From: an uncultured Capnocytophaga sp.
GTDB taxonomy: Bacteria > Bacteroidota > Bacteroidia > Flavobacteriales > Flavobacteriaceae
Length of the DNA: 5,840 nucleotides
Direction of reading: 5' to 3'
Assembly: GCA_905372595.1 (NCBI GenBank)
Contig: CAJPPS010000095.1
Location: 1 to 5,840 of the forward strand
The notes beneath the pieces are model-generated. The model was not told where the DNA came from, ran no database searches, and saw only the letters and a program-made list of their open reading frames with translations. Every line of letters starts with the position of its first letter. The stretch's first letter is position 1. Of this stretch, positions 1 through 5,840 are shown one piece after another. A program made the position numbers and the translations under genes.

Positions 1-32
1 CAATTTATACATTTTAGTAATGTTTTTAGTTT

Positions 33-824
33 TTAACTATTTTTTCTCTGCCGTAGAGCCTCAAAAACAAGAATACCCGCACTTACCGATACATTCATTG
101 AATCTATTTTTCCATTCATAGGAATAATGATATTCTGGGAGGAAGCCTCTAGCCAATCTTTGGAAAGTCCCTCATCCTCAGTACCTACTACAATAGCCGT
201 AGGATTCTGGTACGAGACGCTATCATAGGGAACTGAGGCAGAGAGAGCTGCACAATAGATAGTGAATGACTTTTCACACAAGAAATGGAGTATTTCCTTC
301 GTACTTCCTACAGCAATAGGAGTGGTGAATACTGTTCCTATACTAGCGCGGATAATATTGGGGTTATATAGGTCTGTTTTAGGGTTTGCTATACACACAC
401 CATCAATACCAGCTGCATCGGCAGTTCTTAAGAGAGCCCCTATATTTCCTGGTTTTTCAGGTGCTTCAGCTACCAGCAGTAGGGGAGATGGTTTTTGTAA
501 AAAAAGATCACCAATGTTATGGGCTTTGCTTTCTGCTAAAGCAAGAACTCCTTCAGTAGAGGAACGGTAAGAGAGTTTTTCATATACCTGTGAGGAGATT
601 TCAGTAATGGGATACCCCTTGAAAGAGGCTTCTACTTCTTCCAAAGGACAGATAGAGGGTGTAAAGAAAATTTGCTTTATTCGATAATGAGCTCCTATGG
701 CGAGTGTAATCTCCCGCTTTCCTTCTATGAGAAATTCATTATGAAGCTTTCGCTCTTTGGACTTCTGTGTAAGGGCAAAAAGATACTTCACCAGAGGGTT
801 CTGTGTACTACTAATCTGATTCAT
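33..824 (-). CDS. SpoU/TrmH-family RNA 2'-O-ribose methyltransferase
   Basis: This 263-residue protein is predicted to transfer a methyl group from S-adenosylmethionine to a ribose 2'-hydroxyl in rRNA or tRNA in the cytoplasm. All three SPOUT-class motifs are visible. Motif 1 is EKPGNIGALLRTADAAG (residues 123-139), with the conserved Asn127 and catalytic-type Arg133. Motif 2 is VVGTEDEGLS (212-221). Motif 3 is IPMNGKIDSMNVSVSAG (234-250), which forms part of the knotted cofactor site. Residues of about 1-100, including FLIEGKREI (31-39), match the L30e-like SpoU substrate-binding domain. The length is normal for the two-domain RlmB/TrmH group, and the gene is intact. It starts 8 bases after the panC stop with no Shine-Dalgarno sequence, so it is probably cotranscribed with panC and may be translationally coupled. 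Family membership is near certain. The target nucleotide (RlmB-like G2251 of 23S rRNA, a tRNA site or another) cannot be read from the sequence, so I give no symbol. Confidence 0.95.
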   Translation of the reverse strand: MNQISSTQNPLVKYLFALTQKSKERKLHNEFLIEGKREITLAIGAHYRIKQIFFTPSICPLEEVEASFKGYPITEISSQVYEKLSYRSSTEGVLALAESKAHNIGDLFLQKPSPLLLVAEAPEKPGNIGALLRTADAAGIDGVCIANPKTDLYNPNIIRASIGTVFTTPIAVGSTKEILHFLCEKSFTIYCAALSASVPYDSVSYQNPTAIVVGTEDEGLSKDWLEASSQNIIIPMNGKIDSMNVSVSAGILVFEALRQRKNS

Positions 825-832
825 TAGGTAGG

Positions 833-1678
833 TTATAAAGCAATGTTATCAATAAGCCGAACTCCCTCCACATATACCGTAATGAAAGCTCGGTAGGACT
901 CTGAGGGGTCTTTTTCAGTAATTTCCTCAAGGGTATCAGCTTTTGTAATGGTAAAATATTCCAAATCAAAACCTTCCTTCTGTGAGAACTGCTCCTTCAC
1001 GAAGGCTTCTACTTCAGCTACTGAAGCTGTAGTGAATAGTTTTTGAGCCTCTTGTAGTACAGAATAAATGAAAGCTGCCTGCTTACGACCCTCTGGGGAA
1101 AGCCTTTCATTACGAGAACTCATTGCCAGCCCACTTTCTTCACGGATAATAGGGCAGGGGACAAGGGTTACAGGGAGCTTCCTTTGCTCAAGCATACTTT
1201 TGATAATAAGAATCTGTTGATAATCCTTTTCTCCAAAATAAGCACGAGTAGGTTTTACCAGTTCAAAGAGCTTTTCCACAATGGTAGCTACTCCTTGGAA
1301 ATGCCCCTCACGGAATTTGCCCTCCATTACTTTATCTAACCCTCGAAAATCAAACGATATAGCTTTGGGAGTACTCTCGTACATTTCTGAGATTTCTGGA
1401 GCAAAAATAACCACTTCCTGTGATAAGCGTTCTATAGTTTTTATATCTCCAGAAAGGTTACGTGGATATTTTTCTAAATCTTCAGCATTATTGAATTGAG
1501 TAGGATTCACGAAGATACTCACCACCACAATATCATTTTCACTTAGAGCTTTTTGAATCAGTGATAGATGTCCTTCGTGTAAGGCACCCATTGTAGGAAC
1601 CAGTCCTACAGCCTTTTTTTCTAGGTAAAAAGGAGCTAAAAACTGCTGCAAATCTAATTTTTTGTTAAATATTTTCAT
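833..1678 (-). CDS. panC: Pantothenate synthetase (pantoate--beta-alanine ligase)
   Basis: PanC condenses pantoate with beta-alanine using ATP, through a pantoyl-adenylate, to give pantothenate (vitamin B5), the precursor of coenzyme A. It acts in the cytoplasm, usually as a dimer. The 281-residue length is typical. The family signatures appear in order: PTMGALHEGH (28-37) with the HIGH-type His34 and His37, FVNPTQFN (56-63), EGKFREGHFQGVATIV (119-134), FGEKDYQQ (148-155), and the KMSKS-like loop REESGLAMSSRN (179-190). All are intact, so an active enzyme is expected. The ATG is chosen because the family's N-terminus begins about 25 residues before PTMGALHEGH. The gene diverges from the GT5-like gene across about 100 bases and runs into the RNA methyltransferase gene. 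The other pathway genes, panB (ketopantoate hydroxymethyltransferase) and panD (aspartate decarboxylase), are not in this window. Confidence 0.98.
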   Translation of the reverse strand: MKIFNKKLDLQQFLAPFYLEKKAVGLVPTMGALHEGHLSLIQKALSENDIVVVSIFVNPTQFNNAEDLEKYPRNLSGDIKTIERLSQEVVIFAPEISEMYESTPKAISFDFRGLDKVMEGKFREGHFQGVATIVEKLFELVKPTRAYFGEKDYQQILIIKSMLEQRKLPVTLVPCPIIREESGLAMSSRNERLSPEGRKQAAFIYSVLQEAQKLFTTASVAEVEAFVKEQFSQKEGFDLEYFTITKADTLEEITEKDPSESYRAFITVYVEGVRLIDNIAL

Positions 1679-1737
1679 TGTTTTAAGAATTATAGAAATA
1701 AAAATTGAAAAATAAACGAATTATAATAATTTTTTTG

Positions 1738-1745
1738 TAACTTTG
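1738..1745 (+). promoter_or_regulatory. Candidate Bacteroidetes -7 promoter element for the GT5-like gene
   Basis: The bases TAACTTTG match the Bacteroidetes primary-sigma -7 consensus TAnnTTTG exactly. They lie 35 bases before the ATG at 1781, so transcription would start near 1750 and leave a leader of about 30 bases. The stretch before the element is very AT-rich. I see no TTTG or TTG at the expected -33 distance; the nearest TTG (1705-1707) is about 30 bases upstream, which is too far. The call therefore rests on one half of the promoter plus its position. Confidence 0.4.
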
Positions 1746-1780
1746 TCCCGAAGATAGTCCGAAAATTGGTATAATACGCT

Positions 1781-2581
1781 ATGAAAGATAAAAAGATTCT
1801 TTATGTAACCTCTGAGGTATTACCTTACCAGCCTGAAACAGAAATTTCAAAATTGTCTTTTAACTTAGCTAGAGCCCTTAATACTACAGGGGGTCAGTTG
1901 CGTATTTTTACCCCACGTTACGGGGATATCAATGAGCGACGTCACCAGTTACACGAGGTGATTCGCCTTTCGGGAATGAACTTGGTCATCAATGATGTGG
2001 ATATGCCCTTGATTATTAAGGTAGCTTCTATCCAGAAAGAACGTATGCAGGTCTATTTCATTGATAATGATGAATATTTTAAGCTCGAAAACTCCTTTGA
2101 TAAGGGTGGAAAGCTTTATCCAGATAATGATGAACGTTGCATTTTCTTTGCCAAAGGTATACTTGAGACAGTTCGAAAGCTGAATTGGTCTCCGGACTTG
2201 ATTCATATACAAGGCTGGTTAGGAAGCTTACTTCCTTTGTACTTACATACTTACTATAAGGAAGATCCTATTTTCTCTCATACCAAGGTGATTACTTCTT
2301 TCCTAAGAGAACCTTTTGAAGGTAATCTCAACGAAGCTCTTCTTAAGAAAATGGCTTTTGATGATATCACTGCAAAAATCGCACCAGAACTTAAAACTCC
2401 TAATAGTATTAGCCTTATCAAGATTGCTAGCCGTTACTCCGATGCCATCACTACAGTCAAAGGAGTGCTTCCTACAGAACTCATCAGTTATATAGAATCC
2501 TTACAAAAACCCTTCCTAATGGAAGAGGAGGAAAGCCTTCAGAAAGCTTATCCTCCCTTTTATAAAGAAATTATTCATTAG
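1781..2581 (+). CDS. Glycogen/starch synthase-like protein, GT5 N-terminal domain only, probably non-catalytic
   Basis: This 266-residue protein follows the outline of the N-terminal Rossmann domain of GT5 glycogen/starch synthases. It has the opening strand KILYVTSEVLP (5-15), TPRYGDI (44-50), the DNDEYF and YPDNDERCIFFAKGILE region (95-129), SPDLIHIQGW (137-146), and SRYSDAITTV (217-226), which resembles the YADxVTTVS segment. It then stops, whereas real GlgA proteins run to about 480 residues with a second, ADP-glucose-binding domain. Hallmark positions are replaced. The KxGGLxDV loop after the first strand reads PYQPETEISKL. The HDW signature reads IQGW (143-146). The HNxxYQG segment reads SFLREPFEGNL (173-183). 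Automated pipelines are likely to name it glycogen or starch synthase. On what I see, it is unlikely to make glycogen alone. It could be a regulatory, scaffold or sugar-binding protein. The start is the first ATG, directly before the first beta strand. I recognise it as the usual divergent neighbour of panC in Bacteroidetes. Fold assignment is strong; function is unknown. Confidence 0.85.
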   Translation: MKDKKILYVTSEVLPYQPETEISKLSFNLARALNTTGGQLRIFTPRYGDINERRHQLHEVIRLSGMNLVINDVDMPLIIKVASIQKERMQVYFIDNDEYFKLENSFDKGGKLYPDNDERCIFFAKGILETVRKLNWSPDLIHIQGWLGSLLPLYLHTYYKEDPIFSHTKVITSFLREPFEGNLNEALLKKMAFDDITAKIAPELKTPNSISLIKIASRYSDAITTVKGVLPTELISYIESLQKPFLMEEEESLQKAYPPFYKEIIH

Positions 2582-2582
2582 T

Positions 2583-4370
2583 TTATTTTACTTCCAAATT
2601 AAAAGGAATTCTTGCCTGTAAGGAGCCTTGTACTCGCATAGGAGCTTTGATTCTCTGGAGTTGGTCATAAGTCTCTTTTCCAATCTCTTCTCTTAAGAGG
2701 GCTTGTAGCTCTGCTTTAGTAGAGGAATTCCATCGTGCCTTGAGATAGTCTTCTACTTCCATCTCAATGATAGGGTAGGAGAGCACTATGTAATCCTTAG
2801 GAAGCTTGTTTTCTCCTGCAACATATTCAATAGTGTTATTGAGGTCTCCTATTTGGTCTATCAGTCCATTCTTAAGGGCATCAACCCCTGTCCATACCCG
2901 CCCTTGTGCAAGGGAATCTACTTGGTTCCAAGTGAGTTTCCGTCCATCGGCTACACGTTGTACGAATTTTTGATAGAAAAGCTCTATTCCTTCGGAAATG
3001 ACTTCTTTGGTTTTCTCAGATGTTTCTTCAAAGAAGCTATAGGTAAGGGCATTAGGATGGGTTTGTACTTGTTCTCCATTAATTCCCCATTTGTCAGCAA
3101 GGGCTTTGATGTTTGGAATAAGCCCAAATACTCCAATGGAACCTGTAAGTGTTTCTTTGTCTGCGAAAATGCGTTTAGAATTACAGGCAATGTAATACCC
3201 TCCTGAGGCAGCTACATTTCCCATAGAAGTATATACAGGTTTTACCTTTTGGGTAAGCTCTATTTCCCTATGGATAAGCTCTGAAGCTAAGCCACTTCCA
3301 CCGGGGGAATTCACCCTAAGTATAATAGCCTTTATGGATTTGTCTTCTTTGGCGCTGCGTAAGGAAGCAATAATGGTTTCGTTACCCACCCTTCCTTTTT
3401 GGGACTTTCCGTCAATAATTTCCCCATCACAGAAGATAACCGCTATTTTATCATTTTTTATTCGTTTTAGAGCTTCTTTTTGGTGTTTTTCGGTAACTTC
3501 CTTGGTATATCTTTCAATGGGGATAAGGCGAATATCTTTCCATTCTTTGCTTCCTGTAGCTTTACAAAGGCTATTCTCGAACTCATCTCGGAAAGCAATT
3601 CTATCTACCAAATGATGTTTCAAGGCTTGTTCTGCAGTACGTCCCCAGAGGCTATCAGCAGCTTTATTAAGGCTTTCTCGAGAGAGGTTTCGGCTTTGAG
3701 TTACTTCAGAGAGGTAGCTTTCCCATAAGGATTGTAAGTAGGTACCGATTTGCTCACGATTGGCTTCACTCATTTTGTTCTCTAGGAAGGGTTCTACGGC
3801 ACTTTTGTACTTTCCGTGGCGGAAAACTTCCATTTTCACACCGGTCTTGTCTTCAAAATCTTTTAGGTAGAGCACCTCAGCACTGAGTCCTTTTACTTCT
3901 ACTGAGCCTAATGTTCCTACAAAAATAGAGTCGGCTACACTCTGTAGAAAATAATCATATTGAGAGGCACTTTCACTGAAAGCATAAACAAATTTTCCAG
4001 AGGTCTTGAAGTCTGCTACTGCCTTATGGATGTTTGCTAAGTGTGCCTTTCCTTGTACACCTTCCACTGAGCTGATAACAATTCCCTTAATGTTATCATC
4101 TGTTTTGGCATACTTAATGGCTCTAAGGATAGCAGGAAGGGTATTATCTTTGGCAACCTCAAAATTGAAGTCTTTAATCCGAATCGCTTCACTGAACTCA
4201 TATACAGGTTCCTTAAAGTGGAGTTCCAGTACGGAGTTAGGCTTTACTTCTAGTTCTCCTTCTCCTTGTGATGACACTGAAGCAATAACTATAAAGGTCA
4301 AAAGCATCAGGCATAATGAGGCAAAGAGTCCTATAATGACAGCCAAGACCGTCTTGAGAAAATTTTTCAT
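2583..4370 (-). CDS. sppA: Signal peptide peptidase SppA, 67 kDa (double-domain) type
   Basis: SppA is a membrane-anchored serine protease (family S49) that degrades signal peptides left in the membrane after secretion. At 595 residues this is the long form with two tandem ClpP-like domains. One hydrophobic helix (about residues 7-33) should anchor it in the inner membrane, with the rest in the periplasm. The N-terminal domain carries GKYKSAVEPF (186-195), where Lys189 corresponds to the general-base lysine of E. coli SppA (Lys209). The C-terminal domain carries RVNSPGGSG (352-360) and GNVAASGGYYIA (384-395), where Ser389 corresponds to the nucleophile Ser409. TGSIGVFG follows at 409-416, and GRVWTGVDALKNGLID (490-505) is the usual conserved tail. 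Both halves of the Ser-Lys dyad are present, so an active enzyme is expected. It lies 16 bases downstream of the dicarboxylate transporter gene and is probably cotranscribed with it. Its stop is one base from the stop of the opposing GT5-like gene. Confidence 0.97.
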   Translation of the reverse strand: MKNFLKTVLAVIIGLFASLCLMLLTFIVIASVSSQGEGELEVKPNSVLELHFKEPVYEFSEAIRIKDFNFEVAKDNTLPAILRAIKYAKTDDNIKGIVISSVEGVQGKAHLANIHKAVADFKTSGKFVYAFSESASQYDYFLQSVADSIFVGTLGSVEVKGLSAEVLYLKDFEDKTGVKMEVFRHGKYKSAVEPFLENKMSEANREQIGTYLQSLWESYLSEVTQSRNLSRESLNKAADSLWGRTAEQALKHHLVDRIAFRDEFENSLCKATGSKEWKDIRLIPIERYTKEVTEKHQKEALKRIKNDKIAVIFCDGEIIDGKSQKGRVGNETIIASLRSAKEDKSIKAIILRVNSPGGSGLASELIHREIELTQKVKPVYTSMGNVAASGGYYIACNSKRIFADKETLTGSIGVFGLIPNIKALADKWGINGEQVQTHPNALTYSFFEETSEKTKEVISEGIELFYQKFVQRVADGRKLTWNQVDSLAQGRVWTGVDALKNGLIDQIGDLNNTIEYVAGENKLPKDYIVLSYPIIEMEVEDYLKARWNSSTKAELQALLREEIGKETYDQLQRIKAPMRVQGSLQARIPFNLEVK

Positions 4371-4386
4371 ATGGTTAATTTAGAAA

Positions 4387-5712
4387 TTACATAAAAGCAA
4401 TAATCATATATCCCACTACAATAGCCACGATGGTAGCCACAAAACCGGGGATTTGGAAAGAGTGGTTCAGCACATATTTTCCAATGCGGGTGGTTCCTGT
4501 TCTGTCAAAATTGATTGCTGCTACGACTGTTGGGTAGTTCGGAATAAAGAAATATCCATTAACGGCAGGGAACATCGCAATAAGAGCCAAAGGAGAAATT
4601 CCTAAGAGCAATCCTAAGGGGTAGAGCATACGCACGGTAGCTGCTTGGCTGAATAGGAATATAGACATCACAAAAAGAGCCACCGCAAAAAGGAAAGGAT
4701 AAGCAGTTACAATATCTGCTATATGTTTTTCAAAGAAATCCAAATTTCCTTTGAAATAGGTGTCTCCCATCCAAGCAATTCCAAAGATAGCAATTACCGC
4801 TTGCATTCCTGCGATGAATACAGAGCCTTTCACTGCTTTAGAAATGTCCGCTTTGGAGAAGATAAGCATCAGTCCGGCGGTCGACATCATTACGATTTCG
4901 ATAATTTGGGTCATTTCCATCTGTACCATCTTATTATCTATCTTAAAGGTAGGACGTAATGCATCTATAGAGCCAAAGAGTACGATAGAGAGCACTCCTA
5001 TGAGGAAGATAATTACGGAAATCTTAGCGCGTTTCTGTTGTTCAGGAGTAGGTGTTTCTTTTTCGTTTTTATCAGTCTTGATAAGCCCTTCCTGTACACG
5101 GCGGAGATATTCAGGGTCTTTTTCCAAAGGCATCCCAATAAAGCTCACTGCAATAGCCCCTACAATTACCCCAATAAGGGTAGCAGGAATACATACCATA
5201 AGGATATTACCCAAGGTAATTCCTTTGCCCCCTAAGAGTTCTGCAGAGAGTAGGGCAGCAGTAGCCGCTGAGATAGGGCTAGCGGTAATAGCCTGTTGGG
5301 AGGCAATTACTGAGATAGAGAGTGGACGCTCAGGACGCACTTTGCTGTCGGTAGCAATTTCCGATATGATAGGTAAGAGTGAATAAGCAATATGTCCTGT
5401 TCCAGAGAAAAGTGTAAAGAAATAACAAACCACAGGAGCAAGGAAAGTAATCATAGCAGGATTCTTACGTAGAATCTTCTCCGCTACCTTGACCAGATAA
5501 TCCAGCCCGCCAGCGGCTTGTAGGGTGGCGGCAGCGGTGATTACTGCCACAATAATCAGCATTACATCAATGGGAGCTTTTCCTGGGGCAAGCCCAAAGC
5601 CAAAAACTAAAATACTCAAGCCCAACATCCCAAAGATACCAAGCCCAATACCTCCTACTCTTGCTCCTATAAAGATAGCAGCAAGAACAATTAATAGTTC
5701 AATATAAATCAT
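4387..5712 (-). CDS. dcuA: Anaerobic C4-dicarboxylate transporter, DcuA/DcuB family
   Basis: This 441-residue polytopic inner-membrane protein belongs to the Dcu family (TC 2.A.13). These carriers exchange or take up fumarate, malate, aspartate and succinate, usually in cells that reduce fumarate. Family signatures include the N-terminal GARVGGIGLG (16-25), ATLQAAGGLDYLVKVAEKIL (62-81), GTGHIAYSLLPII (104-116), RPERPLS (126-132), ITASPISAA (142-150), GIAWMGDT (311-318), SQAAT (355-359), and FDRTGTTRIGKYVLNHSF (402-419). Hydrophobic segments cover nearly the whole chain except one polar stretch at about 195-230. Several stretches favour DcuA over DcuB: DPEYLRRVQEGL (199-210), ITASPISAA and NYPTVVAA. 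GTGHIAYSLLPII is closer to DcuB, so the subtype symbol is less certain than the family. The length matches the family and no defect is visible. It is the first gene of a probable dcuA-sppA unit with a Bacteroidetes-type promoter upstream. Succinate export or fumarate/succinate or aspartate exchange in a fermentative cell is the likely role, by inference. Confidence 0.93.
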   Translation of the reverse strand: MIYIELLIVLAAIFIGARVGGIGLGIFGMLGLSILVFGFGLAPGKAPIDVMLIIVAVITAAATLQAAGGLDYLVKVAEKILRKNPAMITFLAPVVCYFFTLFSGTGHIAYSLLPIISEIATDSKVRPERPLSISVIASQQAITASPISAATAALLSAELLGGKGITLGNILMVCIPATLIGVIVGAIAVSFIGMPLEKDPEYLRRVQEGLIKTDKNEKETPTPEQQKRAKISVIIFLIGVLSIVLFGSIDALRPTFKIDNKMVQMEMTQIIEIVMMSTAGLMLIFSKADISKAVKGSVFIAGMQAVIAIFGIAWMGDTYFKGNLDFFEKHIADIVTAYPFLFAVALFVMSIFLFSQAATVRMLYPLGLLLGISPLALIAMFPAVNGYFFIPNYPTVVAAINFDRTGTTRIGKYVLNHSFQIPGFVATIVAIVVGYMIIAFM

Positions 5713-5750
5713 AGCAAATAATTTAAGTTTTATTAACTAGTTTCGACCTA

Positions 5751-5778
5751 CAAAGGTACGAATTTAATTATTAACAAA
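5751..5778 (-). promoter_or_regulatory. Candidate Bacteroidetes promoter (-33 TTTG / -7 TAnnTTTG) for the dicarboxylate transporter gene
   Basis: Read on the minus strand, TACCTTTG (5758 down to 5751) matches the Bacteroidetes -7 consensus TAnnTTTG exactly. A TTTG (5778 down to 5775) lies 16 bases upstream in the -33 position; the reported spacing is usually slightly longer. Transcription would begin near 5745 and give a leader of roughly 30-35 bases before the ATG at 5712. The surrounding 128 bases, to the window edge, are AT-rich and hold no credible gene. I see no clear operator; the 8-base palindrome AACTAGTT (5735-5742) falls in the leader but may be chance. Confidence 0.5.
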
Positions 5779-5840
5779 GACACTTTAATAAGATTTTTTT
5801 GGAAACAAGTACGTAAAAGACAACTTAGTTTTTATTAAAG

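Noticed and set aside
1..12. A possible start of a further minus-strand gene: ATG at 12-10 followed by codons for Tyr, Lys and Leu, 20 bases after the methyltransferase stop.
   Set aside because: Only four codons fall inside the window, so nothing supports coding or identity. The spacing would suit another gene of the same operon.
1707..1714. TATTTTTC on the minus strand as a panC -7 element.
   Set aside because: It has one mismatch at the conserved final G, lies in an AT-rich stretch where such matches are common, and has no -33 partner. It is too weak to list as a feature.
1770..1775. TATAAT, resembling an E. coli sigma-70 -10 box.
   Set aside because: It ends five bases before the ATG at 1781, so it would start transcription inside the gene. 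Bacteroidetes primary sigma uses a different -7 element, and an exact match to that sits further upstream.
2531..2610. A bidirectional terminator between the convergent genes.
   Set aside because: Only short weak pairings such as TTCC with GGAA around an AT loop are visible, which is not enough for an intrinsic terminator.
4311..4313. Cys20 of SppA as a lipoprotein attachment site.
   Set aside because: The residues before it (FASLC) do not fit a lipobox, which needs a small residue at -1, and the Cys lies in the middle of the hydrophobic anchor helix.
4006..4383. A 125-codon plus-strand open frame across the start of sppA.
   Set aside because: It is antisense to the well-supported sppA N-terminus, and its translation shows no recognisable domain.
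4760..5386. A 208-codon open frame on the plus strand.
   Set aside because: It lies wholly antisense to the dicarboxylate transporter gene. Its Ile- and Ser-rich translation is what the reverse frame of a hydrophobic membrane protein gives, and it resembles no family.

Overview
The window looks like a chromosomal segment of a low-GC member of the Bacteroidetes, most likely a flavobacterium. A capnophilic, succinate-forming genus such as Capnocytophaga would fit, but this is inference. Three things point this way. The start codons lack Shine-Dalgarno sequences. Two upstream regions carry the Bacteroidetes -7 promoter element TAnnTTTG. A short, half-length glycogen-synthase-like gene stands head to head with panC, an arrangement I associate with this phylum.

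Layout: there are five complete protein genes and almost no spare DNA. On the minus strand, panC (pantothenate synthetase) is followed after 8 bases by a SpoU/TrmH-family RNA 2'-O-ribose methyltransferase that ends close to the left edge. From a roughly 100-base divergent intergenic region, a glycogen/starch-synthase-like protein reads on the plus strand. It consists only of the N-terminal half of the GT5 fold and has lost the usual substrate-binding signatures. Its stop codon lies one base from the stop of sppA, which reads toward it on the minus strand. Upstream of sppA, 16 bases away, is a DcuA/DcuB-type C4-dicarboxylate transporter, whose promoter region occupies the right edge.

Functional groups: dcuA then sppA is one probable transcription unit, covering dicarboxylate exchange and membrane signal-peptide degradation. 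panC then the methyltransferase is a second, covering coenzyme A precursor synthesis and RNA modification. The GT5-like gene is a single-gene unit. The members of each pair have no obvious biochemical link. I see no mobile element, CRISPR array, RNA gene, defence system or long repeat. The window is ordinary core genome, and its one notable item is the apparent GT5 pseudo-enzyme.
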